This document shows positions 11,901-26,900 of a DNA stretch of 64,000 bases, in pieces. Location: the NCBI GenBank assembly GCA_907165275.2, contig OU015649.1, forward strand, positions 13,546,001-13,610,000, given 5' to 3'. The translations under genes and the position numbers were made by a program. Below the pieces are notes generated by a model that was not told the origin of the DNA, searched no databases, and worked only from the letters and a program-made list of their open reading frames with translations. The number at the start of each line of letters is the position of its first letter. The stretch's first letter is position 1. This DNA is from Zygaena filipendulae. Taxonomy: Eukaryota > Arthropoda > Insecta > Lepidoptera > Zygaenidae.

Positions 11901-14900
11901 GTAACTCTGTCTGTCTGTTACGCTTTCACGCCTTAACGTCTCAACATGGGCTCAACCGATAACCATCAAATTTTGCATACACGTTGTCAGGGGTACAGAG
12001 AAGGACATAAGGTACTTCTTATCCCGGAATTCTCGCGAGAACTCCGAAATTTCTACGGGTAAAACCAGGATTTGATGTAAATAAACATTGTTCATTTAAC
12101 TTTTTTAGAAGCTGCAGATTTTAATTTACCTACCACATTTCTTTAATAAACATTTTAAGCAAGTAAACAACCGTTAAACTCGTTTACTTTGATGAGTCAA
12201 AGTTCACTGGCGGTGCAAGAATTTTGTGCTGAGTAGGTACATATGGGTATATAAATAATTTGCAATTTGCTCACGAATTTAATATTCATGTCGGTAGGTA
12301 CCTATGTTATGTCCAGTTTGTTAAGGATTTTGTCTTACAGACCTACATAGGTCTCTCCTTCACATTCATACAGTTGCAACGCTAGGTAGTCTAGACTTTA
12401 CTTGTACCTACTTATTGCCATATTATTTATTATTATTTTTCACCAGCTATTCCCCGCGGTTTCACCCGCGCTAATTTTGGAGTTCCCGCGGGAATCTCAG
12501 AACAAAAGAACCCTATGTCCTTTTTTTGTACCCCTGGCCCTGACAGCGTTGTGCAAAAAATATGCAAAATTTCATGATGTGGCGACCCCTAGGTACGCCA
12601 CAAGTCACAAACTACAACGAAGCGACGAGTACTGGCTATATGGAAGCCCTGAATCGCGCTAACGAAGTTTTCACACTGCGCTGCATATATATGACCTCCG
12701 ACGATCTACAGACTGCGGAGCCGCGGTTCCCCGGGCCACCTCGTTAGGCGGGAAGCTTCCCCTTTGGTGGCGGTCGAGCCATATCATCCATCTTGCTTCC
12801 GCTACAGTGGTGACCCCGACGTGATTGAAAGCAGGATTCATCACCATCGAACTCTTCATCAAAAGTCGGCATGGCTCAAGACAGTCTCGACTCACCGTAG
12901 TTCGTGACTTGTGGCGTAGGGGTCGCCACAGTAGATTGAGTAGTTAACTAGAGTGCTAAGAAACTAACTCATATTCGCAATTATAATATTAATTAGGAAT
13001 ATAAAGTTGCCTAGGTCATGTCCTACCAATAAAATCTTTGCCATAATCCAACGTGTAACCGTAACGTGTATTGACTGAAAAAAAAAGAAAAATAAGAACT
13101 CACCCAATCGGAAAACTGCATCATGTCCAAATGCTTGATAGAGTCTTCGGCGGCGCCCAGGTCGCGCGCGCCCTCGACGCGCACCCTCGCCACGAAGGAT
13201 GCGAGCTCGAGCGCCTCGGCCACGAGCGCCCGGCACACGGGCCGGTAGTGCGCCGCGGCCGCCTCGCGCGCGCACCGCCCGCTGCCGCCGCAGTGCCACA
13301 CGCACCGCTGGAAACAAACGAGGGCGCCAAATGCATTCCTAGATTCTAAATTCAACTACTCTTTGAATGGGCATGATGCTAAATTTCCATTTAAAAAAAA
13401 ATAATGGACATATTGTACATTTCCTTTCTTTACGTACCTACTAAAGTACTTAATCAAAAAATAACGATGATACATTGAGTTAAAATTCCATGTGACGTCA
13501 CACCAAGGTACACTATACACTTTTAGTTATGACGTCGCGACCTCCCTGCACTCCTAAACTTTAATGCGTTTTATGATAAAACTTAGATAAAAGTTTTTTT
13601 TTCAATAAGTAATTCTAAAAAGCAAAAAATACGTCTAGTATTTTTTTATATCTAATTGACTGAATGTAATTTTGATTTTTAATACCTTGTCATCATGCCA
13701 ATTACAACTGTTTCAAACTTCAACCAAACTATCTTCTAACTATTGTAGGCTATGTATAAAAAGCTATAAAGTTTCCCACCTCCGCACTAGTAGTATAACT
13801 GCCATTATCTTAGTTGGTACTTGGTAGTAGTGTTAACAAAAAATAATCTGATAGATATAATTTTATTAATATCACATGGGGTGAAACCGCAGGCATTCAA
13901 ACGTTTTAAAATATATTATTATAGTTATAATGTACCTACGTAAGTAGGTACTACGGTTTGAATTAAAACGGTGTAATATAAGCGACATTTTAATATATTT
14001 GAAACTGCTATACCGTCCTAGTGACCCATTTCGCTTGAATCCATTCGCAAAGACTCAAAGCGAAGAAAGCAAGTGGAATATGAAAAATCTTAAAACTTCT
14101 TGATTTTATACATAATATAACAAAATCTTAATTCAATATACAGAGGCTATTACTGATTGTGAGCCACTTTTGACTTTACGATGGCGTAGAAGGTGACCTA
14201 AAGATTTCAGAAATTGGGTAACGCATCAATCATCTTCCTCGTCATTATCTCTTAAACCGTCATTATCTCTTAAACCGTAATAAGTTTACATAGCCCACAG
14301 TTTCGTTTGTCATAATTTCTGAAACTTGGCAAAGAGGCTACCTATTATTTCCTGACTTAACTTTTTTTCCCCTTTTATCTGCAATCGACTAAGTCATAAT
14401 CAGCCGGCTTACTCTTGACGCAATCAAGAGTAAGCCGCAAATCATTTGCAAGAGTAAGGCCCCAGATGTTTTGGCTTGTTCATTCTTATCTGCAGGGGCA
14501 TTTTTGTAAATTAACTTAAAATTTAACATACTTTTGATCCCGGTACAAAGAAAAAGTAGGAAAGAGTCACACGCTGTAGGTTAAGTATAAAAAAAAGGAA
14601 ATCATAAAATCTATACCCAATAGGTTGCGCTGTGGCTTGTATTCATTAATATTTTATTGATGCGTCTATTTGTGAGCGTGTAACTTCTGAACGAATTGAC
14701 CGATTGAGGTCGTAATATTTACATACATTTTTGCTGATATGCTGTCGATATAATGGTTTCAAAAAGGGCTAAGTTAGTCTCCGAAATGATCCCGAAATTC
14801 ACATAAAACCGTACATGTAGCCTCGTCTATAAGAGAAAAACTCTCGATATCGTTCCGTTCGACGACGACCATGGTCCATGCTCTCATCCCCTTTCTCCAG

Positions 14901-17900
14901 TGAGTATCGAACGGTTTTCTCCTTTCGTTCAATCAACGAGCTTGATTTATTGACGCCAAATGCCAATACGTACGACAAGCAAACGACACGGCTGCCTGCA
15001 TGGATTTCACTATAAAGTTAATACATTATAATGTACTGGTGGTGAAACCAATATAATATAAACCTACGTAAATGCGAAACATACTGGTCTGTCGGTATGT
15101 CTGTGTCTCTATTACCTTTTTGCGTCTTAAATACTCAACCGATCTTCATGAAATTTTGCATACACGCAGTTAGGGGTACAGAAAAAGACGAAGAGTACTT
15201 TTAACCCGCAAGGGGCTTGTCAACCAAATTTTATTTTTTAGTCCGTCTTGTAGAATAATAAAAAATATTGGACACTTATTTTTAATTTTTTTACGCAATG
15301 AAATAATAACGGAGACACAAATTGTCGCGCGACGTCACGCCGTGCTACAGCTTATAGCACGTTTTAACATCAAGAGCCCCGACTCCTAAACTTTAATGCG
15401 TTTTATCTTTGTACAATATTTTTTCAATTATTGAAAAAAGCAAAAAATACGTGTCTATTATTTTTTTATTACCTAACGCGGGTACTGCGGGAAACAGCTA
15501 TATTAGTGTCTTCAATGAAAGTAAAAAACAATCCATTTGGATAACGTAGATATTGTACGAAATTACTTAATTTTACCCAATCTTCTCACTGACTTAATTA
15601 ATTAATTTGTTATTCTTTTTTTTTTATTCGCAATCCTGATATAAGTACTCTGGTAAACAAATCGTTGTTTAACTTTCAATTATAACATTTATAAGAGTTA
15701 ATTACAATTACATATTATACAGAGTGTATCTATGTTTCAAGTGGATGCAGAAAGTTGACCAAATTCGAAGCGAAAAAATGAATAGCAAAAAATGTTCAAA
15801 GGACATTTGAGGCTAATTGTAATAAAAACAACTGATTAGTTAAAGTTCATTGAATGTAAGAAAATCTATTTTTTTAAAAACCTTCCCTCAAGTTGTTTTT
15901 TATATTCCATAGCGTTATATTACATAAATTCCATTCCATTATTTTAATAGTTTCGGATTCGGGCATCTAGCCACACCCAAATTAAAAAAAAAAACGACAG
16001 CCATCACTGTAGAACGGCTGGACTGATTTGGCTTTTTTGTTTTTAATTATTTCGTAATATTATTTTGTTCGTCCCAATGAGGTTTTTACGGAAATAGGTG
16101 AATATTTGAAAAGTTGGAAAAATTAGAGATAAACTAAAATGCTGTTCTAACTTTTTGTAAAATTAATTGGGCAGGTCATCGTCTGTCGAGTCGGTATAGT
16201 TTCTTTTTTTTTTTAATCTATAGGTTACCAAAACTACTTATAAAAATAAAAATAAAAACTATCATTATAACATTTACATCTTTACATATTATTCAAATTT
16301 AAAGATAAAATACTATTTTAATAATCGTAAAAACAATCTGGTACAGGAATACCTTACAAACTCTACGTATTGTGCGTATTTAAAGCGTCTCGTCTGATAC
16401 GTATATACATAATATATACATATTATAGATCATTAAAACAATATAATTATGTAATATAGATAGATAATAAGTAAAATTCACTTAACCGAACGTTCGGAGA
16501 TCCATAAAAGTCCATAAGCATCGATATAGTTTAATGACTTCCTAACACAGGGTAGAGAAAGCCAGAGCGAAAGTGGCTCTATCTTTACGAATACTCCTAA
16601 AATACGCTGAGTTAGAACTGGTAACAATTATGACGCAACATCCGACTTCATAATATAGTTTATTTATTCCTACTTTTTTTTTACAAAAAAAGGCAGAAAT
16701 GTCAAAAAAACTGTCTAAACACGAAATCTCGAAAAGTACTTCACCTAACTTATGAAGACGAAATTTGTGGTATGGTATACATATATACATATACATGTAA
16801 CTATGTATGTATGTATTTTATTGTATCGGTATGTGTAGGATATGCACGTGTTATAGTATTTATTGTGAGTAAATTGCGTCTTTATGTTTTAGTTATTAAT
16901 TATTAGTATCTATTATTAAGTATATTATATATTGTTTTGTTTGCACACCTCCCATCTTCTATATGCCCCCCTCCCCTCTGTCTACCCAATGGTTAACTGG
17001 TAGAGAATGCCGCATTAAGTTCGCCATTTGTACATACTGTGCAATAAGAAACAAATAAATAAAATAAATTTCGCAAGTAAATATTTGAGAAGTCATCGAA
17101 GAAGGGAATTTCACAGAGTTATTAATGCGGTTTCCGCAGGGTAGAAGTGGTAATTTCATAGATAAAAATAACACTGCTTACCTCAATAACATCTTTCAGC
17201 ATGAACCGGCGTTGCCTGCGCCGGCGCCGCGGCGTCGGCTCCGAGTCCCTCTCGATGCCCTCGTCGTCGGTGTCCGCGCGGCCGCCCTCCGATGTCTCGG
17301 AGCCCTCCGAGAGGGCGCCGCATTCCTCATCATCGTCTGTAACAACAAACAGTTTTAGCGAACCCCTACTTACATCAGCCACCACCCGCGACACCCTAAA
17401 ACAACTTCCTCCTTAATTCCACAACAGACGCCCCCGGCTTGTGTGCACAGGTGTAGTGTGAGTGAGTTTATCGTAATGTTTAGGTAAAGCTCGCGCCGGG
17501 GAGCGCTGAGTCACGAAGTTCAAGTTGATATTGTCCAACACACACACAGCAAGCAGTAAGTGAAGTAACAGCCATCACTGCTACCACCTCTAAACTCGCC
17601 GCTACGTTGTGGCGGGATGTGGACGAGAGTCACGAAGCTTGTGAAGAGCGTGCAAACGGAGAGTTTCGCTTCTCGTAATGTGGTGTGTTATATACCTGTT
17701 GGTCATAGTGAATCAACACTCTAATTATTACTAATCAGATTATTTATTACAATAGGTCACTATAAAAGAAAATATGTTTTTTAACAAATAGGTGTACGGA
17801 TTTTAAAGACACACGTATAGATTTCTAGGTTATGTTTAATTCAGATTATAAATAATGTACCAAGTTCTCAATTCATACAGGTACCTAAAAATACCACAAC

Positions 17901-20900
17901 TCATATTATTTTAAATTAAAATTTTAGAACAATACATTAGGCTTCAATGCTATTCACTCCAAAAACCGATGAACTTGACTTTTGAAATAGATATTTTGAA
18001 ATTTTAATAATAATAATTGTGTCAAGTTTAATGTTTTCTTTGTACCTACCTATTCATTGAACCGAGTTGCGCAAGAGCGTATTCGCGAACTCTTTGATCG
18101 CCGTCGCCGCCGCCGCCGCCGGCTAATCGATCGACACCGGCCATTATTGACATTGGTCACGGATTAAAGTTTAAATCGGAATAGATTCGAACGTGTAATT
18201 ATAACGTTAAAGTTGAGTTTAATCTCTCGACAATAGCATTGTTACCGGTCAGCTGTCATTTGTATCTGGATGTATGACAGATTAAATACCGTTTATATTA
18301 ATTTGAATAGTCCAAAAGTTGCAGAAGGAATTTGTTATGTCATTTCAAAAGTCGTGATAGTTCTCCAAGGATGGGGGGTTCTATAGGTAATTTGACATAA
18401 AATGCAGGCAAGCACTAAGAAATTGACATGTTGCCGGAGTATAAAAATTTACTTAAACCTTAAGCCTACTGTTTTATTTTCAAAAAAACAAACACATATT
18501 GCAGGGTATTTTGGTTCAATCCTAAATTTCGACTACGACACTATACACCGAATGTCTTTGTGTGAGCAAGGGTGTCTCTGATTGTGAAATTTATTGTGAC
18601 GCGATCCCTACTAATATTATAAATGCGAAAGTAACTGTCTGTATGCCTGTCTGTCTGTCTGTTACGGTTTCACGCCTTAACAGCTCAACCGCTCATCATG
18701 AAATTTTGCATACACGTTGTCAGGGGTACATAGGAGGACATGGGGACCTTTTTATCCCGGAATTCCCGGGGGGAATTCTGAAATTAACGCGGGTGTTTAT
18801 ATAATTATCATTTAGGGTCGAATAGGCCGTGGGAACACGTTGTTGGGTAAATAGGTGAAAATGTGAATAAAACTGCGATTATAGGAACAGCTATAGTCTA
18901 AAATATAATATTAGATAATATCTAATTGGACAATTAAAAATAAAGATTCTTGGATAAAGAATAATAAACGTGATTCCGTATTGACGACGACGCAATGACA
19001 TACATATTATGTATTTTATTTATTATTATTAATGATCATTGTGACCAATGGATTAGGATCAGATGAGGTAAGCTGCACCGGTGTCGCAACACTCAGTCTT
19101 AAACCAGTAACAGACACATATAAAATTAGACTTATAAGTAGGTGTTAGGTACCGAATGTTTATATGGGTAATATATAAAAGACTAGCTGTCCCCCACGGT
19201 TTCACTCGCGGTGATTTCGGAGTTCCCGCGGGAATTCCAGGATAAAATATAAATAATAATAATAATAATATCATTCATTCATCTCCACAAATCAAGTACA
19301 TGAAAAGTGTTTTAATTAAGGAAAGTAGGAGACCTGGAGCCTAATCTAGGATAACCTGTATTATAGGTCTCCAGGTCCTTCCGCATGAATCACTCTATCT
19401 ACTGGTGAAAACCGCATGAAAATCCGTTGCGTAGTTTTGAAGATCTAAGCATAATTATGGACAGACAGCGGGAAGCGACTTTGTTTTATACTATGCACTG
19501 AGGCACAGATAATATAATACTGACTGAAGTGACTCGCTAAATCTAGAACCTTGGAAACATGGGTTCCTTAAAAATAACTTAGGCATGCACTAAGGATGGG
19601 TTCTCCAAAAGTTCCACCCCTTAAAGTGTGAAATGAAGGTTAGAAGTTTGTAAGAAGATACAGATGGTCCTATGAAGCTGACATTCCGCACGAATGTAGT
19701 TTATGAGGAGTAAAGGGAAGAAGGGATTTCGACCACAGGATTTTCGGGGCTATCCCGAAATTTACGAAGGCAAAACCGTGAGGAAAATCGTATTTAAAAT
19801 ATGAAGAAAATTAAATATTTAAAAGTGCAAGATCACAAATCGCACACACACACAAGCACTATCAGAATCGACAAAACTTCCTTAATTAAGCGATATTATG
19901 ACGCCTATAAATACTGAAAAATACACTTGAGTAAATAAATTGAATTCAAATATTAACGATAACATAATATGCCTGTTTGTACACAGACGGACAGACACGT
20001 GACACTACATGGAACATGATATTGATACTAAAACTTAATATATTTCTGCACAATGCAAGTATCCGAGTGCAATTTGAAATTCAATTAGTCATCATGTATA
20101 TTTTGGCATTTGATTGATTATTTATTCCTGTACCATAATTCATAATCTTAACTGATGGATAAGTTTAAGTAGTGTGACGGGGTCGACATGATTTGTAGAC
20201 TCGAGATTTGTGTTTCAACTTTCAGTATACTTGTACCTACTATTATTTATAATTAGGTCAAAGATACCTATTTTATAGATTAAATATAGAAGTTAAGTTG
20301 CGATACTAAAAAAGTGAAAATAACTGATTTTTTTATAATTATGTTAGGAAAATTAATAATGTCATACTAAATAGGTATAGGTGCTTCTTTGTTCTGACGT
20401 TCAGATCAAGACCTTTCTACAAGTCAAATGACTCATTATTATCAGTCAAATATTTTGGGCATGCGAAAGCTTTGTACTAGGGCATAATAAAATTAAGCAA
20501 TATTTATCAGTAAACAAAGGAGCCTCGGCGCGCGGCGTCAGATCGCCGGCGCCCTCGCTTGGCTGTCGACGACTCCGCGAATAAATCGCGCAATGACCAT
20601 AGCCGGCCACAATGTACGACGATTTGCGTAACGGATTTATGAGAATAAAGCTTCTGACTCAGCTATGATAGCCTGGTACTCTTAAATCTTATAAAACTAA
20701 CCATGCTTTGTGAGTTGTAAGTGTTGTAACTTGTATGCCAAAGTTATAATAATAAAAACATACTTAGTATACAGTCAAACATGGAACCTCCACCTTTTTG
20801 ATGACGGTAAAACATAGCTATGGGTTTGCCACAATGAAACCATGCTCTCAATTCACGATTTCAAAATTTAGTAAACAAATCTAATTACCATTAGAAAATG

Positions 20901-23900
20901 AGTGAGAGTGATAGATATACAGACGTATATATCTCACTCAGACACGATCTTGAGAATACATTGATTATGGACTTAAAAAATTCATTTGACTAAATCGCAA
21001 TAATAAATCGGAAAATTCTCACATTAAAATACAATGACGTATGTAAACTCCCGAGGCGTTCCAAGAAACGAAGTTATTTCCAACACAACAGTCGTTATAG
21101 GTACTGCAATATAATTGAACATGACAGAAAGCACCAGTAGTACATAGCTATGGCACTAGCACATAGCTATAAGATGGCACATAGGTGGGTGTCCGTGTAC
21201 AGTCAGCTAAAAATCTACAACCACCGATTTAGGAAGGTACCTTTATTAATAATTTCGTTTCTAAAACTATTTTTAAATTATTATCATTCGATAGCTAACA
21301 AATTCCTAAAGGTTTTCGTCTGCGTTCAGAAAATTTTTAAACTTTTAATTATTAAAAATATTAAAGGAGACCCAATTAAATAAATAAATAAATTTAATAA
21401 ATAGAAAAATAAATTTAACTTCCCGTTCGTGCAAAGTTCTGGTTTGTGCTGGTCATAAGCGGCATTTTGTGTTCTCGTGCATAAAGGTTACCTTGTAGCC
21501 AACGTCTTGTTGTGATAATATTTAATTGCTTTTTACCTATTCTCCCTTATTTCCTCACATTGAAAAGCAGAGTACCTACCTCGGATATAAAACCAATTTT
21601 ATCCTCGATTTCAGTATCCACACTCGCCTTTGACTCGAAAGGATAAATGTCTCGGATAAACTTAATGTTGCAAACAAAAAATTATTTTTTATTTTTTCTC
21701 GACTTTATAATGTACAGTACGACAGCATTAAATAGTAGGTACGTGGGAGAACGGAATAACAACAGTTATCTGTTGTTGGATAGGTAGTACCGAGGATTCC
21801 CATGGGGCTCGATCCGTAAGTGGTAACGGGAGATGGAACTCAAACATCAAGTAGATACCATTAACTATGGTACCTACAGGCCTATACGTAATACACCAAA
21901 ATCCACTTGTGCAAAGAGAGGAAATAAATTACACGACTTCGACAAGTTTATACTGTTTTTGTTACTTTATCAACCGATCAGCCTAAATTCTATCCTTATA
22001 CCAAAGAATATACTTACACCATAGACAACGCTACTATGTAGTACGTATGATTAAATTCTATATCTACTAATATTATAAAGTGGCAAAATTTGTGAATTGT
22101 GAAATTGTGATGTCGTTGTAGAGACTAGAGGGTAATCTCTGGATCTATTGAATCGATTTTGAAAATTCTTTCACTCATAGGAAGCTACAGTAGTCCTGTG
22201 TGACATAGGGTGCTTTTTATTCGGAAATTCCCACGGAAACTCCGAAATTACCGCGGATGAAACCACGGGCGACGGCTAGTATTTAATAAAACAGTAGGTT
22301 CCGACTTCCGCGTGTCTACATTGTACCTATATATTTATCTATACATTTTTTTGTCTGTATGTCTGTTTCAATCTTCGAGCAATATAATAATATCTACCAA
22401 AAGCTTTGTTTCGTCTAAATCGGATGTCGGGAAAAAATTCTCGTTATTAAAAGGCGATTTATCTCCGGACTTTTTAATTCCGAAACTAGGAGTTCCTAAA
22501 GAAATCCCGAAACTCACACCATCATAATTTTTGAATCTGGATTCTAATGGAATAGTGCTAGGTATATAAATACAAATCTGGGCACATTAATTACATAAGG
22601 AAACACCTCCAGGGTAAGAGAAATCAATCTAAATGGAACGTTCGCATACTATTCATCAAGCTGGGTACAATGAAGTAATCTAGCACCCGTAACCGAAGGC
22701 CCGCTTATAGAAGTTATTAATAACAATCCACAACATTGTCTGGTTCGATGGCACAACTAAGGCAGGTTGGTGTCGTGTTAGCTTTCTCCGTAGCTTTTCC
22801 TTGTATAGAAAAGTATAGGTATCTTTGTGACAGATCCATTTTATCAATAAACAATCTAGAAGCGTCCGCGTCAATTAATTTACCTGGCACTGTTAATTTA
22901 TTTGATTTTGGGTCATTGTGGTAGCTGGAGTTCAATCAGCGTTTATTATGAATTTATTTACCTAAGTATATTGAAGCTTTTATTTTATTTCTGGATAAAA
23001 AATTAAGATATTAATTTATTGTTTAAAATAGAACTTACGTCACTCCCTAGTCATAAATAAAGAAGTTATTATTTTATAATTTTAATTCAAAGACAAAGAT
23101 AAATGCAAATGATGTATACAGATTACAAATCCATTTAGTCACAGACTCCAAAAACTGACGATTTACATTTTACGGATTAACGTTTCCTTGTGTCTGTCTT
23201 GACATTTGAATCGACATATGCCTCCCACTGTATCACCTACATCGACTACAACCACTTCTCAAAATAATATGATGACATATCCTTCAATATACATAATTAT
23301 GTACCTATATTTTGTAAACGTGAGTCAGGTGGTGTTTTATTATTTTCACCATATTTAATCTAAATTGATCATCTAAATTAGAAAGAAATTGTTTATCGAC
23401 ACGACATCTTTATCGTGTTAAGTAATAATGCCAATCGTTTCCATAATCGTATAAGGGGAAACTTTTACGACATTGATACTAATTTTGAAATCAGTAAACT
23501 CTGATTTTCACTGTAATAAGGAATAAGTACAAGTGTAGGAATCCGAAGTATTTAAAACAGGCTATGCCTTAAAAAAGACCATGTTTACTATTTGGCTTCC
23601 ATTAGAAAGAAATCGAAACAATACTGTTAAGTTTCATCTATTTTCAGACAACATGCACCGTGCAGTGTGCACATCTATCCCTCGGAGGCAATAAGCAGAG
23701 ACTATAGATTTCTATTTGCAACATTCCTTCGCCATGTCCACTTTCATAATACGAGTATTTCGCATACATTCCCTTAGATTCTTATTGCTCATGATTCTTT
23801 TCTTTCTGGGGACTTTCTCTATCTTATCGGTATGTGTCTTCGAAAAGTTCGAAAGAACTCTTTTTCTGACATATCTTTTGGAAAAATTGCTTTCTTACTC

Positions 23901-26900
23901 ACTCTACTTTCATCCATTCCTTCCAAATGATTGAACAATCTAAGCATCTCTTTTTCAGAAAACTACCTTTCTAACAAAGATTTTAACTACCTATATCGCA
24001 TAATATATTTGACCTATAACGCAGCTATTACTTGTGCTAGAGTAGGTAATATTATGCACTTTTGTATCGATCACAAATGTACAAATAACAACATAGGATG
24101 GGCGGAGACCGAACGTGGCGATGCTTTCTATCGTTCCTGCGACATGATCGATGTTGATGGACGATGATATTCCGCTGATATCCCATTGACGTCAGAGGAT
24201 GATAAGGCAGATTGGTTGATGGATAATAATTTGACCCAGTATTATCTATCAATGATAGTGTTTAAAGATACCGGACGCAATGCGCCAACGATTTTTGCAT
24301 GTTGTTACTTCGGTTCGCGAATATTATGCTCCCAATTCAAGATGTTCTGATAAAAAAACGGACGACCAGCTATATCCGATTGTTTTCTCGGATACGAATC
24401 AAATACAGTGCAAACAGGCCTTAGTTTGCCTACATTATGTGCAGAAACTTTATGAATAGTTTCAAGTTACTATAGCCAGGATCTTTGGGCTGTGCATGGA
24501 TAAAACGGTTATACGATAAACTATTTTACGTCTAAATCTAACAAAGTTAAATAAATAAATTCCATTAAGTATTAGGTAACGATATAATAAAAGTCTTCTA
24601 CTTGCATTCCCAAAACATTAACAAGAAAACCCACGTGGTGCTTAGATTACATCGTTCAAATATTCCAAAATTGTTTTATGGTGAAAGTGTAGTAACTCCT
24701 CGTTGGTTTATGGAGACGAATACTTGATGTGCAATTAACATAATTTCATTGGAATCTTAAGTACCTACACTAACATATCATTAGCTTTTACGAAATACAC
24801 AATACCTCCGACGTTGATATTAGTTTTTTTTAACTACTCAAAACTCAAGACGCTAATCGAAAAATTCATTTTAGTTTTCGTATATTGAATTAAAACTCGA
24901 TTGATAAAACTCTGAATAAATACTAAATTCCACAATTCCGACGCTCTAGGTACAATATTTTCACGTTAAGTAATTATTTATCCATCTAATTATATATTCA
25001 TAGCAAATACGTTAGGTACGTATTTGCTACCGTACCAATAAATATAATAAATACATATACTATAACGGCCAGATCTTTGAAAAGTTCGCCTTTACAAAGA
25101 AAGATGTAGTCTTTTGGAAAATGTAGACTTATTGACAAGTTCAAGTTTTGCTGCAACTATTTGCAAATGCAGGACTATATTTTTTGCCACAACACTCTTA
25201 AGTAAGTTAAACTCGAATTTATGAATATGTGAAAGCGTTACAAACAAACAAACAAACAACCTCACTTTCACATTTTTTCATAAAAAGGATTCTAACAGCC
25301 GCACTAGAGTCGTTTTAGTAAGTTCAATTTAGTTAAATGCCAGTTAACATTAATTTAATGAACGCGTCTGATTGCGGAAATTTTGCTTTAAAAATCTTCA
25401 CTTAAAATTAGTTACTTTATATTTTGCTTATAGAATTTTTTTATTAGATAATAAAGTACCTACCACTGGGTTTCAGATAAACATCATGAAATCTTACAGC
25501 TTAGCCGATTGCGTCAAATTTTGTAACACTTTTATTTTCTAAATACATATGTAATTATAAAATGCAAATATTATATTGTATGTATAATATTATGTAAAAG
25601 AGCAAATTATGTAAAAGAATTCACACCGGACAGCTGGATGTAAATGCGAAAGTTCATTCTTTTATTTGTTTGTTTGTTACGCTTTCACGCCTTAACCGAT
25701 CTTCATCATTTTTTTTGTATACACGTGGTCAGGGGTACAGAAATATAATAATATAGATAACTTTTTAACCCGGAATTCCCACAGGAACTCTAAAATTAAC
25801 GCGGGTGAAACCACATTTGCATACTATGCGACGACAGTGTGACATCTCAACAATCTCGATTTTACAGAACGCTATTTTCAAACTTTCTATTTTTTTTTTA
25901 TGTCATAGGGGGCAAACGGGCAAGTGGTACACCTGATGGTAAGTGATTACCGCCGCCCATGGACATCTGCAACACCAGAAGGCATGCAGGTGCGTTGCCG
26001 ACCTGGAATGGGGATGGGAACTGGCTTTCAAGTGGGGCTGCCGGAACACACCGTTAGGTGCTTGGCGACAGATTTGCAACTTGTAGGTGGTAGCTAGCCA
26101 GCCGGGCACTAGAGACCGCCCTACTACCATGCTATGGTTTCCTCACGATATTTTCCTTCGCCGACATCTCAAGCTCATTGTTAGGATTTGAACATACACC
26201 TTGCGGCATTTAATCCGAACGCACTAACCACTGAGCTATCATCGCTGTGCTGTGTGATTCTGCATAACTTATTAAATATTGCATAAATTACATGGCACTG
26301 TTAGAGTGCATTATGATTAAAATGATTTTAAATGCAATATTTATTAAAGCAAGTAAAATTAATACTTAGAAATATCACACTGTTGTCGCAACTTGCAAGA
26401 GGACGATAGGGTACTTTTATCGCGAAATTCGCGCGGGTGAAACCGCGGGGAACAGCTTGTCAAATATGTTTTATAAGTTACGGATGAATGTAAAACTATC
26501 TTTTACATTAAAAATATGTTGTTAATTTCAAATTTACTATTTAACAAACAAACGACACAAAGCATTCCAGTTTCCACTCGAATCCAAAGGTCTTACTAGA
26601 CTGCTGAGCGTCGCGTCGTGCAAAATTCGTGAATACGAATTCCTAGATTCGTATATAAAAGAAAAAGATAAAGGTGAGTGAAATTTTCTTTTGCGGTTCT
26701 ATTTTTGTGTTCTCATCTGCTATATTGCGTTTGCACTTTTTGTTGCTGTCACAATGTAAAAGCAGTAATTACTATGGCAACATCAGAATAGCGGGTATGA
26801 GTGTGAAAAATATAATGAGTAGTGGGTTATCATTAGTTTATGCATTATATTTTCTCAAATCAAATCAAAAGGTGTTGAAAGACTTTATCATGACTTTGTT

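Larger units (their letters stand above)
10993..13103 (-). other. spire intron between exons c and d
   Basis: A 2.1-kb GT-AG intron. It holds a short 10-bp tandem array (11650-11679), a Helitron-like copy (11885-12065), and a second Helitron-like copy split by an LTR-like insertion (12442-12999). No exon seen. Confidence 0.85.
13308..17181 (-). other. spire intron between exons b and c
   Basis: A 3.9-kb GT-AG intron. It contains two decayed copies of the GACGTCAC-core MITE, one inside a Helitron-like copy (15049-15501), an 18-bp duplication at 14241-14276 and a 14-bp-arm hairpin at 14405-14437. The rest is AT-rich with no coding signal. Confidence 0.85.

Noticed and set aside
13071..13349. 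92-codon plus-strand frame and further minus-strand frames over spire exon c
   Set aside because: Shadows of a very GC-rich exon; only the frame joining exons b and d in phase gives Spire sequence.
17125..17416. Plus-strand frames of 71 and 77 codons over spire exon b
   Set aside because: Opposite-strand shadows of the acidic and polybasic coding sequence.
26640..26680. TATAAAAG followed by GTGAGTG, considered as an internal promoter and donor
   Set aside because: Motifs this short are expected by chance in AT-rich DNA; no supporting exon.
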